NCBI GenBank assembly: GCA_003252385.1
Contig: QKEH01000154.1
Span: 1-54,267 of the forward strand
Direction: 5' to 3'
Source of the DNA: Bacteroidota bacterium
GTDB taxonomy: Bacteria; Bacteroidota; Bacteroidia; Bacteroidales; UBA10428
DNA length: 54,267 nucleotides
A model generated the notes under the pieces. That model saw nothing but the letters and a program-made list of their open reading frames with translations. It ran no database searches and was not told the DNA's origin. The translations under genes and the position numbers were made by a program. Below are positions 43,693-53,270 of this stretch, in pieces. Numbering within the stretch: the stretch's first letter is position 1; every line of letters begins with the position of its first letter.

Positions 43693-45564
43693 TTACCTAC
43701 CGATATGTATCAGTAACACATTGATATCGGAAGGTGAAACTCCAGGAATTCTCGAAGCCTGTCCAATGGTTGTCGGTCTAACCCGGCTCAGTTTTTGTCG
43801 TGCTTCAATACTAATGGAAGTCAATTTGGTATAATCAATGGATTCGTGAATACGGATATTTTCCAGACGACTGATTTTATCGGCAATAGTTCTTTCCCGG
43901 TCTATGTAGCCGGTGTATTTGATCTCAATTTCGCACCTTTCCAGAATATTATCCGTGTTGGTTTTTAGCCGATCCAGTTGCGCTCTAAACTCCGGCAGCA
44001 CTTTAGTCAGTTCGAACAAACTCACTTGAGGTCTTCGAGCTACCTCCACCAACTTTAATTTTTGGCGAATAGGTGAAGTACCCAGTTTTTCCAGATAGGG
44101 ATTAATCTGTTCCGGAGCGATACTCACGTTGGTTAAAAAGTTTAAAATACATTCCTTGTCGGCTATTTTCTGATTCAGTCGCTCCATCCGATTCGATCCG
44201 GCCAGACCTATTTTATACGATCGTTCTGTAAGCCGTTCGTCTCCATTATCCTGCCGTAAAAGAATACGGTACTCTGCTCGCGAAGTAAACATTCGATAGG
44301 GCTCATCCACGCCTTTGGTTACTAAATCGTCAATCAGTACACCAATATACGATTCGTCTCTCTTTAAGACAAACTCCTCCCCTCCATGTACCTTTAAATG
44401 TGCGTTAATGCCCGCCATCAATCCTTGTCCCGCCGCCTCTTCATAGCCCGTAGTACCATTAATCTGCCCGGCAAAAAACAGGTTTTGTATATTTCTTGTT
44501 TCTAAGGTAAAGTTGAGCTGAGTAGGTGGGTAGTAATCGTATTCGATAGCGTAACCCGGCCGGAATATTTTAACCTTCTCCAATCCCGGTATTTCCCGCA
44601 TGGCCCGATATTGAATATCCCAAGGCAAACTCGACGAAAACCCATTGATGTAGTATTCCACCGTATGAGCTCCCTCAGGTTCCAGAAATAGTTGATGGCT
44701 GGCCTTTTCTGCAAAAGTAACAATCTTATCTTCTACACTTGGACAATACCTTGGGCCTCTTCCAGCTATAATACCGGTGTATAAGGGCGAATCCACGAAA
44801 CCTTCGCGCAGAATGGCATGTACTTTTTCGTTGGTATGGGTAATGTAACAGGAATAATTCGTTTTGATCCGTTCGTCGTTGAGATAGGAAAAATTCCCTC
44901 CTTCTTCATCACCCTTTTGTTCTATCAGCGATTTAAAATCGATACTCCGACCATCGAGTCTGGCGGGCGTTCCTGTCTTCATTCTTCCTACCTCCATACC
45001 CTGCAAGCGCAATTGCTCTGAAATACCGGTTGAACGAGGTTCCGAAATACGACCTCCTTTTAGCTGGCTTCTTCCAATATGAATAAGCCCATTCTCAAAA
45101 GTACCACTGGTTAGGACAACGGCTTTAGCACTAAACGTAATCCCAATTTTCGTTTTGACTCCTGTGATCCGTCCGTTTTTAATAATTAAATCATTTACAC
45201 TATCCTGCCAAAAATCGACATTTTCAATATGTTCTAAAATTCTACGCCATGCTTCAGTAAATTTAAAGCGATCCGATTGCGCACGTGGACTCCACATTGC
45301 CGGACCCTTACTCCGATTCAACATACGAAATTGGATCATGCTCTCGTCGGTAACAATACCACTTTGTCCTCCGAGCGCATCAATTTCGCGTACAATTTGC
45401 CCTTTAGCAATACCGCCCATAGCAGGATTGCACGACATCTGAGCAATTTTAGTCATATCCATGGTAATGAGAAGCACTTTACTTCCCAGTGTAGCAGCTG
45501 CAGCAGCGGCCTCACTTCCGGCATGCCCAGCACCTACAACTATCACATCATAGTTTTGTAACAT
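43693..45564 (-). CDS. mnmG: tRNA uridine-5-carboxymethylaminomethyl modification enzyme MnmG (GidA)
   Basis: A 623-residue FAD protein that with MnmE makes the cmnm5 modification on the wobble uridine. FAD fold VVGAGHAGSEAAAAAATLGS; signatures CNPAMGGIAKGQIVREIDALGG, GLIHIGRSQLKGGR, MKTGTPARLDGRSID, YCPSVEDKIVTFA and INGTTGYEEAAGQGLMAGINA; the C-terminal helical MnmE/tRNA binding part ends RPTTIGQASRIPGVSPSDINVLLIHIG. gidA is often near the replication origin in bacteria. Confidence 0.97.
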   Translation of the reverse strand: MLQNYDVIVVGAGHAGSEAAAAAATLGSKVLLITMDMTKIAQMSCNPAMGGIAKGQIVREIDALGGQSGIVTDESMIQFRMLNRSKGPAMWSPRAQSDRFKFTEAWRRILEHIENVDFWQDSVNDLIIKNGRITGVKTKIGITFSAKAVVLTSGTFENGLIHIGRSQLKGGRISEPRSTGISEQLRLQGMEVGRMKTGTPARLDGRSIDFKSLIEQKGDEEGGNFSYLNDERIKTNYSCYITHTNEKVHAILREGFVDSPLYTGIIAGRGPRYCPSVEDKIVTFAEKASHQLFLEPEGAHTVEYYINGFSSSLPWDIQYRAMREIPGLEKVKIFRPGYAIEYDYYPPTQLNFTLETRNIQNLFFAGQINGTTGYEEAAGQGLMAGINAHLKVHGGEEFVLKRDESYIGVLIDDLVTKGVDEPYRMFTSRAEYRILLRQDNGDERLTERSYKIGLAGSNRMERLNQKIADKECILNFLTNVSIAPEQINPYLEKLGTSPIRQKLKLVEVARRPQVSLFELTKVLPEFRAQLDRLKTNTDNILERCEIEIKYTGYIDRERTIADKISRLENIRIHESIDYTKLTSISIEARQKLSRVRPTTIGQASRIPGVSPSDINVLLIHIGR

Positions 45565-45574
45565 GGTAGCTAAA

Positions 45575-45997
45575 TCAAATCTCCAACATATTCAGATAAA
45601 AATTCTCTCTTTCCCGCATTGTTCGTTGTTGTTCTTCAGTACTATCCAAATATCCGACTAAATGCAACAGCCCATGCACAATAACACGGCTCATTTCATA
45701 TTGTTCTTCACCCTTTGCATATTCATGTGCATTGCCAAATACGGTGTCTACACCAATAAAAATCTCTCCGTTTATTTGGTTCAGGAACGAATGGTCAAAA
45801 GTAATAATATCCGTTGGATAATAATGACCTAGAAAATCGATATTGATCTTTTCAATTTCGTCATCGGTGACGAACGTATAACTAATCTCCCCTAACGTTT
45901 TATTGCAATCGAGAATGACTTTGTTAAGCCATTCCGTATACTTCTTTTGATGTTTTAATTGATATGAAGGATGCTTTGATCTATAAGTGATAGCCAC
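45575..45997 (-). CDS. ybeY: endoribonuclease YbeY
   Basis: A 140-residue metal-dependent RNase for 16S rRNA maturation and ribosome quality control. The metal motif reads HGLLHLVGYLDSTEEQQ, where the usual third ligand His of HGxLHLxGYDH is shifted to a Leu-Asp; this form with Asp is, as far as I recall, normal for Bacteroidota. Other hallmarks: YTFVTDDEIEKINIDFLGHYYPTDIITFD. The gene directly follows the HATPase gene (no gap) and precedes mnmG by ten bases. Confidence 0.93.
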   Translation of the reverse strand: MAITYRSKHPSYQLKHQKKYTEWLNKVILDCNKTLGEISYTFVTDDEIEKINIDFLGHYYPTDIITFDHSFLNQINGEIFIGVDTVFGNAHEYAKGEEQYEMSRVIVHGLLHLVGYLDSTEEQQRTMRERENFYLNMLEI

Positions 45998-46396
45998 CTA
46001 CTTGATATTAAATTCCAACTCTACGGTTGCTCCGTTTCTGCTAAAAGTAATATTATCAGACAATTTCTCCATTAGGAAAATTCCCCTTCCATTAACATTT
46101 TCGATGTTTTCGGGAGCAGTAGGATCAGGAATGTTCTCATAATCAAAACCGTTTCCTTCATCATCTACCCGTAATTTAAGTTTATCGGCTTCGTAGGCAA
46201 ACTCCAGGGATACTTCCTTGCTTTCATCTAATTTGTTACCGTGCATAATAGCATTGTTCGCCGCTTCCAAAGCTGCAATCAGAATATTACCGTACAAATC
46301 CTCTCCAATCTGATATTCATTGGATATTTCATCGATAATTTTCTCTACTTTACGCAGGTTTTCGATTTTAGAGGCTATTTTTATCACTTTTTTCAT
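45998..46396 (-). CDS. HATPase-domain protein, RsbW/SpoIIAB-like
   Basis: A 132-residue protein made up of a single GHKL ATPase fold, as in the anti-sigma serine kinases SpoIIAB and RsbW. The N box is LEAANNAIMHGNKLD, the G1 box VDDEGNGFDYENIPDP and the G2 box ENVNGRGIFLMEKLSD. It might phosphorylate a partner-switch protein; the three SiaC-like proteins of the window belong to a comparable scheme but normally need SiaB, a different kinase type. It forms one unit with ybeY, mnmG and uvrC, so a housekeeping role is equally possible. Confidence 0.85.
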   Translation of the reverse strand: MKKVIKIASKIENLRKVEKIIDEISNEYQIGEDLYGNILIAALEAANNAIMHGNKLDESKEVSLEFAYEADKLKLRVDDEGNGFDYENIPDPTAPENIENVNGRGIFLMEKLSDNITFSRNGATVELEFNIK

Positions 46397-46524
46397 TATT
46401 AGTTCGAGAATTTGCTTGTCAAACCTTTATACTTATTCTGCCTTATAATGTTTCTTAAAATTTTCAAAATTCTTACCTAATCCTATTACTTCCAAATTTA
46501 CTACGAATCTAAGAATATTTTACA

Positions 46525-47706
46525 TCAATTTGATAACCATTCCTCCGGGTTTTTTTTATTCATTTCTTCCCAAACTTCAAAGTGAAGAATGGTATTCCCA
46601 CTGGCCGGATCGGTAAATATCTTGCCCAACAACTGCTTGGTCTTAACTTCATCGCCTGCACGTACGCTCACTTCCTTTAGATTGTGGTACACGCTGTAAA
46701 AATTACCATGCCGAACAATGACGGTGGAATTAGCTCCCTTAATACTGAACACTTTGGAAACAGTTCCGTTAAAAACGACCCGAGCTGAAGCATTAGCAAC
46801 GGTTGTAATATCGATACCATTGTTTCTTATCATCAGATCTTTAATGGCCGGGTGCGGATGTTCGCCAAACTTATCGGTTACAAGCCCTTGTTCGGTTGGC
46901 CAGGGAAGCCGACCCTTGTTACTTTTAAAATCGTCCGATATGATTTTCTCACCCGGAGTTAAATTGCCGTAATTTTTTTTTGTAGACTCCTTTTTAATGA
47001 TTTCCTCTATCTCCTTATCCAGTTTTTCGGTAAGTTTTCTCTTTGCCGCAATTTCCTTCTCAATTTCTTTCTCATTAGCCTTAAGTTGCTTTACCACATT
47101 GCTCACCTTACCCTTATCTTCAACCAGAGTCGCCTTTTCAACCAATACCGCGTTTAGCAATTTGGCCTTCTCCTCTCTGCGTTGAGTTAGCTCTATCACC
47201 TCTACCTCAATAATCTGGGTCAGTTTTTTAATTAGTTCAATAGTTTTTAAGCGATATTCCTTATACTGTTCCAAGTATTTAAAACGTTCATACATTTGGT
47301 TAATATCATCAGAGGCCAGTAAATACATCAGTTCAAGGTTCCTGTTCTGATTCTTAAATGCATAATAGATTAAACTCGCATATTCCGTCTTTGCTTTTTC
47401 CAAATCCTTCTTATAACTGTTAATTCTCGACAAACGTCGTTGAATTTCTTTATCCAGCTTGTCCATGTCGGATTTATAGCCTATTACTAACTGATCGCGC
47501 TTATTTATCCGGCTTTGTAGAAGCCGAAGTTCCTCCACAGACACATTTCGTTTAGTACGGGTTTGTTCCAGTAAACGTGAAGCCAGCTGAATCTCTTCCT
47601 CCAACTGTTTCTTCTTTTCCAGTAACGCTTGCTTCTGGCCGGCCTGTAAGCATAAACCGATTCCGACTACCAGAAAAAGAAGAACTATTCGCCACCTATT
47701 TTTCAC
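46525..47706 (-). CDS. EnvC-like murein hydrolase activator (degenerate M23 domain)
   Basis: A 393-residue exported protein. After a signal peptide (VLLFLVVGIGLCLQAG) comes a coiled coil of about 220 residues (LEKKKQLEEEIQLASRLLEQ and on), then a LytM/M23 domain (about 280-390). The domain has lost the first zinc ligand: the usual HxGxDI reads NNGIDI, while RHGNFYSVYHNL and LHFEVWEEM remain. That matches EnvC of E. coli, which activates amidases instead of cleaving peptidoglycan, probably under FtsEX control. Overlaps the TPR gene upstream by 11 bases. Confidence 0.88.
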   Translation of the reverse strand: MKNRWRIVLLFLVVGIGLCLQAGQKQALLEKKKQLEEEIQLASRLLEQTRTKRNVSVEELRLLQSRINKRDQLVIGYKSDMDKLDKEIQRRLSRINSYKKDLEKAKTEYASLIYYAFKNQNRNLELMYLLASDDINQMYERFKYLEQYKEYRLKTIELIKKLTQIIEVEVIELTQRREEKAKLLNAVLVEKATLVEDKGKVSNVVKQLKANEKEIEKEIAAKRKLTEKLDKEIEEIIKKESTKKNYGNLTPGEKIISDDFKSNKGRLPWPTEQGLVTDKFGEHPHPAIKDLMIRNNGIDITTVANASARVVFNGTVSKVFSIKGANSTVIVRHGNFYSVYHNLKEVSVRAGDEVKTKQLLGKIFTDPASGNTILHFEVWEEMNKKNPEEWLSN

Positions 47707-49423
47707 AATTAACCGGTATTAAATCCAATTTCTCTTTAACCAAAGCTAATGAATCGATCTGCAAAACGGTTTCGTAGGCTTCGCGCGCTTCCACACACTT
47801 ATTAAGCTTCCACATGATATCGCCATAATGTTCAAGAACCTCCGCATTTTCATATGCACCATTCCGTATAGCTCTTGCCACATAGGTTGCAGCCTCAGCG
47901 AAAGCACCCGTTTTATATAACACCCACCCATACGTATCCAAATACGTTGGGCTTGCAGGATCACTATCCAAGGCTTTACGGCTCATCTTCAAAGCCTTAT
48001 CGAGCGAAACGTTGCGTAATGTTAAATAGTAGGCATAATTGTTCAACACCATACTGTTTTCGGGATCCAGATAAAGTACCTGGTCGAAAGCACTATCCGA
48101 TTTAATATGGTCACCGGTTGTATGGTACAACTCTCCCAGCAACATATAACCTTGAATTCTCAGTTCTCTTTCAATTTCCGGTTGAATCAACGAATCTGAC
48201 AATATTTCGGCCTTATCGAACTTTTCCATATTCTTGTAGGCATATGCGCCCACTAACAATAAATTCTTTTTTAATGGAAATTGTTTATAAGCCTGTAACG
48301 CCAATAGAGCTACTGTTGAATCGTTGTGTAAAAAATTATTGACCAACAAAGCCTGCTCCCATAAGTTGAAATTATCCCTTTTGTAAACCAGTGCACTATC
48401 CAGTAGAGGTTTTGCCAAAGCATATTCCATTCGATTCATTAACAAATCAATTTGCACTGCATAAAATGGAAATTTTCGCTCTACTAAAGGGATACAGTCC
48501 ATCCAATCTATAAGTGAGCTATCGTAATTAGAAATGAATTTTTCTTTGCTCATCAAACTTACCGACACATTAATTTTTTCATCTGTGGGTAAATCGCTAT
48601 TACAGAATGCTTTATGATAATATATATTGGCACTGTCCCATTTGTTCTGTTCGGAGTAAAATTCGCCATACGACAGAAATACCAATCCATTCATCGAATC
48701 TCTGGTCAGAATATCATCATAAACCGTCTTTGCCCTATCGTACTGTTTCATTTCGGTAAGATACTCAGCGAGCATACCTCTTGAATTAATATCATCCGGA
48801 AATGTTTTCACTACATTCTCCAACCAGTATAAAGCCGAATCCGATTTACCAACCGTATTGTACACATTATGTTTGATCAGCATGACTTCACGGCTATTCA
48901 GATTTTCGTTACTCATTTCGGTTATCAACTGAAGTGCCATGTTGCTGTTTCCTTTTTCAAGGTAGAGCATAGCCAGAGTATATCTTAGCTCGTCGTTTTC
49001 CTTTATTTTTAGCACTTTACTGTAGTAGTAAATAGCACTGTCACTTTTTCCGATATACTTGTAAATATTAGCTAATTGTAACAAGTACCATTCATTTTGC
49101 GCATTTAACTGAACCGCCTTTTGAGCATACTGAAGTGCAATTTCGGCCTGGTTATTTTTCAGATAGATGGAACTCATTTGATAATACGGAGCTGAAGCGT
49201 CAGGCCTCAAACTTGTACACTTCTTATAGTAATCCACAGCGGTCTTATTGTTACCAAACAAGGCATGTTTGGTTCCCTCCGTAAAGAAAAGATAGTATCG
49301 TGTTTCAGTTAAACTGTCAGCAGATCCTGAAGTATCCTTACCGCTCCGGGTTAGAATACTACAACCGGCTAACATAAGCGTTGCTGCAAAAACAGGAAGA
49401 AATTTAGTTCGTTTCCACATCAT
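47696..49423 (-). CDS. TPR-repeat lipoprotein
   Basis: A 575-residue lipoprotein. The signal VFAATLMLAGCSILTR has a good lipobox (L-A-G-C). About a dozen tetratricopeptide repeats follow, for example APYYQMSSIYLKNNQAEIALQYAQKAV and YLDTYGWVLYKTGAFAEAATYVARAI. It is probably a periplasmic scaffold of an envelope complex. It overlaps the nucleotidyltransferase gene by 20 bases and the EnvC-like gene by 11, so the three are likely translated as one unit. Confidence 0.9.
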   Translation of the reverse strand: MMWKRTKFLPVFAATLMLAGCSILTRSGKDTSGSADSLTETRYYLFFTEGTKHALFGNNKTAVDYYKKCTSLRPDASAPYYQMSSIYLKNNQAEIALQYAQKAVQLNAQNEWYLLQLANIYKYIGKSDSAIYYYSKVLKIKENDELRYTLAMLYLEKGNSNMALQLITEMSNENLNSREVMLIKHNVYNTVGKSDSALYWLENVVKTFPDDINSRGMLAEYLTEMKQYDRAKTVYDDILTRDSMNGLVFLSYGEFYSEQNKWDSANIYYHKAFCNSDLPTDEKINVSVSLMSKEKFISNYDSSLIDWMDCIPLVERKFPFYAVQIDLLMNRMEYALAKPLLDSALVYKRDNFNLWEQALLVNNFLHNDSTVALLALQAYKQFPLKKNLLLVGAYAYKNMEKFDKAEILSDSLIQPEIERELRIQGYMLLGELYHTTGDHIKSDSAFDQVLYLDPENSMVLNNYAYYLTLRNVSLDKALKMSRKALDSDPASPTYLDTYGWVLYKTGAFAEAATYVARAIRNGAYENAEVLEHYGDIMWKLNKCVEAREAYETVLQIDSLALVKEKLDLIPVNCEK

Positions 49424-50399
49424 TATAATCTCCTAATTTTAGGCTACCCCTAAAATTATGAATTTTGGAATAATTGCCTACCATGCTATCAATAAGGTTA
49501 CATTGATTAACCTCGGTATTCGAACCAATAATAGTCCCGGAAAGTACAGAATCTTTTACACAACTATTGTCTTCCAAAACAACATTGGGTCCCAGAGTGG
49601 AATTTTCGATAGTCACGTTTTGTCCAATATATACCGGTTGATTCAGTTTTAGAGTACCATACGTCTGTCTATCATGCATTTTACTTTGTAGAAGTACCTG
49701 CCAGGTACTGGTTAAAAACTGCTCCGGATTTCCGAAATCCAACCATTGTGAAAGTGTCTTACAGGAATAGTTCAAACCTTTATTCTTAAGATCTTTAAGT
49801 ACATCTGTTAACTGGTATTCCCCACTGGTCATAAATCTGGAATTCATCAGTTGGTCAATAGAGCCTTCCAACATTTTTCCGTCCTTAAAGTAGTACATAC
49901 CCACAATGGCTTTATTGGAAACAAACGTTTTTGGCTTTTCCACAAAACCAGTAACTTTGTGATTTCCATCCTCAATAACTACACCATAGTTTTCCGGATT
50001 AGCCACTTCATACGTCCAAATAATAGCTTCGTCCTGATCCAGAATACTTAAGTTACCACCATACAGAGTATCGGCAAACGCAATGACCACTTCACCGTTT
50101 AGTGCTTCTCTTGCACAGATAACAGCATGCGCAGTTCCCAAAGCTTCATGCTGGTAATGAATATATCCTTTTGCATTTACAATTTCGGCCAACTCCACTA
50201 ATTCCTTTTCTACAGCCTCTCCGAAATTTCCAATAACATAATGAACCTCCGTGATGGCCTTTCCTGAGCTGGTGCTAAGATCCTCCATAATCCGTTGTAC
50301 GATAGACCTTCCCGCCACCTTAAGCAAAGGTTTTGGTATAGATAGCGTAAACGGGCGCATACGTTTACCGAGTCCGGCCATAGGAATTATTAACTTCAT
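49404..50399 (-). CDS. sugar-phosphate nucleotidyltransferase
   Basis: A 331-residue enzyme of the RmlA/GlmU type: LIIPMAGLGKRMRPFTLSIPKPLLKVAGRSI is the nucleotide-binding signature (GxGxR...PKPLL), with EALGTAHAV, GEVVIAFADTLY and VTGFVEKPK for the sugar-phosphate pocket. From about residue 240 the chain becomes a left-handed beta-helix (YIGQNVTIENSTLGPNVVLED), perhaps for oligomer formation or allostery. It may make dTDP-, UDP- or GDP-sugars; the substrate is open. The flippase two genes upstream suggests surface glycan synthesis. Confidence 0.88.
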   Translation of the reverse strand: MKLIIPMAGLGKRMRPFTLSIPKPLLKVAGRSIVQRIMEDLSTSSGKAITEVHYVIGNFGEAVEKELVELAEIVNAKGYIHYQHEALGTAHAVICAREALNGEVVIAFADTLYGGNLSILDQDEAIIWTYEVANPENYGVVIEDGNHKVTGFVEKPKTFVSNKAIVGMYYFKDGKMLEGSIDQLMNSRFMTSGEYQLTDVLKDLKNKGLNYSCKTLSQWLDFGNPEQFLTSTWQVLLQSKMHDRQTYGTLKLNQPVYIGQNVTIENSTLGPNVVLEDNSCVKDSVLSGTIIGSNTEVNQCNLIDSMVGNYSKIHNFRGSLKLGDYNDVETN

Positions 50400-50587
50400 C
50401 TTTTCTAGCTTCTTATTTTATGATCTATATTTTGAAGTAGGAATAGCCCGTGTAGGTACCATTCACCGTATTACTTTATTTACTATTTGACTTTCATCCC
50501 TATACCATTTAAATGCTCCTGACGAGATCCAACATAAATGGCGCTATACGCATTTTAAACCTTCAAGAATAAACACTTCATTACTAT

Positions 50588-51019
50588 TTACCTACCCGTA
50601 TGACCGAAACCTCCGGTACCCCGTGAAGTTTCATTTAAGGCATCTACAGCCTTCCACTGTATGTGTTCGTGTCTGGCAATGACCATTTGACAAATACGTT
50701 CACCATCCTTGATTATAAATTCTTCTGCTGAAAGATTAACCAGTATAACACCAATTTCACCCCTATAATCGGCATCAATAGTTCCGGGAGTATTAAGTAC
50801 CGTAATTCCCTTCTTTAACGCTAAGCCTGATCGAGGCCGTATTTGTGCCTCATACCCTTCGGGTAGTTCAATAAACAATCCGGTAGGTACCAATACGCGT
50901 TCCAGTGGACGTAAAATGATATCGGCAGTTATATTCGCCCTCAAATCCATTCCAGCAGAATGGATCGTCTGATATTCAGGCAGGTTATGCTTTGATTGAT
51001 TTACTATTTTTATTTCCAT
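50588..51019 (-). CDS. dut: deoxyuridine 5'-triphosphate nucleotidohydrolase
   Basis: A 143-residue trimeric dUTPase that removes dUTP and supplies dUMP for thymidylate. All five motifs are present: [41 protein letters not shown] and [10 protein letters not shown] (the last, flexible one closes over the substrate). The start at 51019 (MEIKIVNQS) is chosen since a longer frame to 51094 runs deep into the flippase gene; it still overlaps that gene by 35 bases. Confidence 0.95.
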   Translation of the reverse strand: MEIKIVNQSKHNLPEYQTIHSAGMDLRANITADIILRPLERVLVPTGLFIELPEGYEAQIRPRSGLALKKGITVLNTPGTIDADYRGEIGVILVNLSAEEFIIKDGERICQMVIARHEHIQWKAVDALNETSRGTGGFGHTGR

Positions 51020-52475
51020 ACTTTTTAAAAATGGCATTAAGCAGTTTCTCCCGATAAAGAACATAAACTGCGTACCCGAAAATAAATAAGGCACTCAGCG
51101 TGTCGGAAACCAGGCCTTTCTCTCCTACTACTAAAAATCGTATGGCAAATATAAGTAATGCCACCAAAATGTATTCACCGATACGAAGCAAGTTATAATC
51201 GATTCGATAATACCTTCTTCCTAAAAAATAGGAAACCAGCATCATTAAGAAGTAAGCCACCAAATGACCATAAGCTGCAGCCATATAGGAAAAACGTTTA
51301 ACAAAGAAAATATTGGCTACCAAGGTACAACTGGCTCCCACTGCTGTAAGCAATATTGCATATCCGGTTTTTTTGTGAAGTTTATACCAAATGGATTGAT
51401 TAAAAAATATTCCATAAAATATATAGGCAATCAGGATTATGGGAACGATTAGCAAGCCTTCGTGATAACGTGGTGCAATAAAGAATTTAACATACTTAAG
51501 ATAAAACAACATACCCATAGTTATTAACACACTAACGGTGATGAACAAACGCATAATACGCGCAAATACTTCATGTTCATCGGGTTTGCCCTGGTAGTTA
51601 AAATAAAAAGGTTCAACAGCGTATCGGAACATCTGAATAAATATAAAAAGCAACACCCCGATGCGGTAGTTTGCCCCATAAATTCCAAGAATGTACAACG
51701 CTTCGTTCTGATCGGGAACCATATGACGAAGCAGCACTCTATCCAGTGTTTCGTTGATAGTCCCAGCCAGTCCAGCCACCAATAACGGAAGTGAATAGGC
51801 TAAAACTTCTTTTAAAACTCTTCCATTAAAACGTATTTTTTTTATCTGTAATTCGGGTAGGATAAAAACTAAAACCACAGCACTGGCAATCAAATTAGAT
51901 ACCAGTACGTAACGAATATTCGAAGCGGTATTCCAGGAATCTTGAAGCAAACCTTTTGATACGAGGTACGGAATGAGTTCATAAAAAAACAACACCGATA
52001 CAATGGTGGCCAGTACATTAATAATTTTTAACCAGGCGAAACGAATACTACGTTCTTCCTTGCGTAAACGAGCAAATGGAACCGTACTGAAGGCATCGAT
52101 ACCCACAATGATGGCTAAAAGAATTATGTATTCAACATTTCCCTCGTATTCCAGAGACCTTGCAATGGATCGTGAAAAGATGGATACTATAAAAATAAAC
52201 AGAACCGATGTAGTGAATAAAGAGGTAAGCAGCGATCCATACACCTCTCCTTTTGAATCGTGTTGTGCAAACTTGAAAAAGCCGGTTTCAGTACCGTAAG
52301 TAAGCAGAATCATTAAAAAAGCAACGTACGCATAAAGTTCTGTGATAATTCCAAACTGTTCCACCGGGAACAGGCGCGTGTAATAAACGGTAAGTATGGA
52401 ATAGTTGAGAATTTTTGGTACTATAGTGCCCAATCCGTATACCAGGGTCTGACCTGCAAGTTTTTTATAAATCAT
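50985..52475 (-). CDS. oligosaccharide flippase (MOP superfamily)
   Basis: A 496-residue polytopic inner-membrane protein, about 14 helices, of the Wzx/RfbX/PST branch of the MOP superfamily: [48 protein letters not shown] at the N-terminus is typical. It probably flips a lipid-linked oligosaccharide to the periplasmic side. First gene of the long minus-strand block, overlapping dut and followed by the sugar nucleotidyltransferase. Confidence 0.9.
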   Translation of the reverse strand: MIYKKLAGQTLVYGLGTIVPKILNYSILTVYYTRLFPVEQFGIITELYAYVAFLMILLTYGTETGFFKFAQHDSKGEVYGSLLTSLFTTSVLFIFIVSIFSRSIARSLEYEGNVEYIILLAIIVGIDAFSTVPFARLRKEERSIRFAWLKIINVLATIVSVLFFYELIPYLVSKGLLQDSWNTASNIRYVLVSNLIASAVVLVFILPELQIKKIRFNGRVLKEVLAYSLPLLVAGLAGTINETLDRVLLRHMVPDQNEALYILGIYGANYRIGVLLFIFIQMFRYAVEPFYFNYQGKPDEHEVFARIMRLFITVSVLITMGMLFYLKYVKFFIAPRYHEGLLIVPIILIAYIFYGIFFNQSIWYKLHKKTGYAILLTAVGASCTLVANIFFVKRFSYMAAAYGHLVAYFLMMLVSYFLGRRYYRIDYNLLRIGEYILVALLIFAIRFLVVGEKGLVSDTLSALFIFGYAVYVLYREKLLNAIFKKYGNKNSKSIKA

Positions 52476-52501
52476 CCGGTTTTTAAGTATTAATCATTTT
52501 G

Positions 52502-52509
52502 TAAATTTG
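52502..52509 (+). promoter_or_regulatory. Bacteroidota-type -7 box before the cyclophilin gene
   Basis: TAAATTTG matches TAnnTTTG; a T-run near 52480-52483 is at the right distance for a -33 element. Transcription would start near 52515. Confidence 0.4.
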
Positions 52510-52542
52510 GCGCTTATTCACCACTCATAAACGTCGAGAGCT

Positions 52543-53268
52543 ATGACTCGTTCGCATACCCAACATTTTGTAACCAACCGCTGCCAATTAATGGTAAGTA
52601 AGTTTTTTAAACAAGCATTTCTTTTTCTACTCGTTACATCCCCAATGGTAAAACTATCCGGACAAAACGACTACCCCAATGTTATTATTGAAACCAACAA
52701 AGGCAAGTTGGTGGTAATGCTTTACGACTTTACGCCCCTCCATAGCGAAAACTTTGTAAAATTAGTTAAAGAGGGTTACTATAACGATCAGTTATTTCAC
52801 CGAGTTATCAAAAATTTTATGATTCAGACTGGTGATCCCGATTCAAAAGGGGCTGCACCCGGAGTAATGTTAGGACGTGGTGGCCCCAGTTATACCATTC
52901 CGGCAGAGTTTGTACCCCAATACTATCATAAGTTTGGAGCATTGGCAGCCGCACGTCAGGGCGATAATATCAATCCTCAACGCGCTTCCAGCGGTTCGCA
53001 GTTTTACATTGTTCAGGGCCAAACCTATACCGAAGCGGAGCTGGATGTTTTCGTGAAACGCGGCATGCATGTACCCTTTACCGAAGATCAAAAACAAATA
53101 TACACTACGCTGGGCGGTACACCCCATTTGGATTACAGCTACACGGTATTTGGAGAACTGATTGAAGGATTTGACGTTCTCAAGGCTATCGCTTCAACCC
53201 CTGTAGGTCCCAATGACCGACCCATAGAAGATGTTCGTATCATAAAAGTTTATACCGTAAAAAAATAA
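52543..53268 (+). CDS. cyclophilin-type peptidyl-prolyl isomerase, exported
   Basis: A PPIase of about 225-241 residues that helps proline-limited folding in the periplasm. It shows VIIETNKGKLVVMLYDFTPLHSENFVKLVKEGYYNDQLFHRVIKNFMIQTGDP and SSGSQFYIVQG, the standard cyclophilin core, with the catalytic Arg in FHRV. An export signal (FFKQAFLFLLVTSPMVKLSGQ) is evident. The first ATG at 52543 is preceded by a GAGAG sequence; a second Met at 52591 would give a more usual signal peptide, so the start is uncertain. pheS starts two bases after the stop. Confidence 0.9.
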   Translation: MTRSHTQHFVTNRCQLMVSKFFKQAFLFLLVTSPMVKLSGQNDYPNVIIETNKGKLVVMLYDFTPLHSENFVKLVKEGYYNDQLFHRVIKNFMIQTGDPDSKGAAPGVMLGRGGPSYTIPAEFVPQYYHKFGALAAARQGDNINPQRASSGSQFYIVQGQTYTEAELDVFVKRGMHVPFTEDQKQIYTTLGGTPHLDYSYTVFGELIEGFDVLKAIASTPVGPNDRPIEDVRIIKVYTVKK

Positions 53269-53270
53269 TT

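Noticed and set aside
45284-45296. GCGCACGTGGACTCC in mnmG as a parS site
   Set aside because: It has the CACGTG core but neither arm of the consensus.
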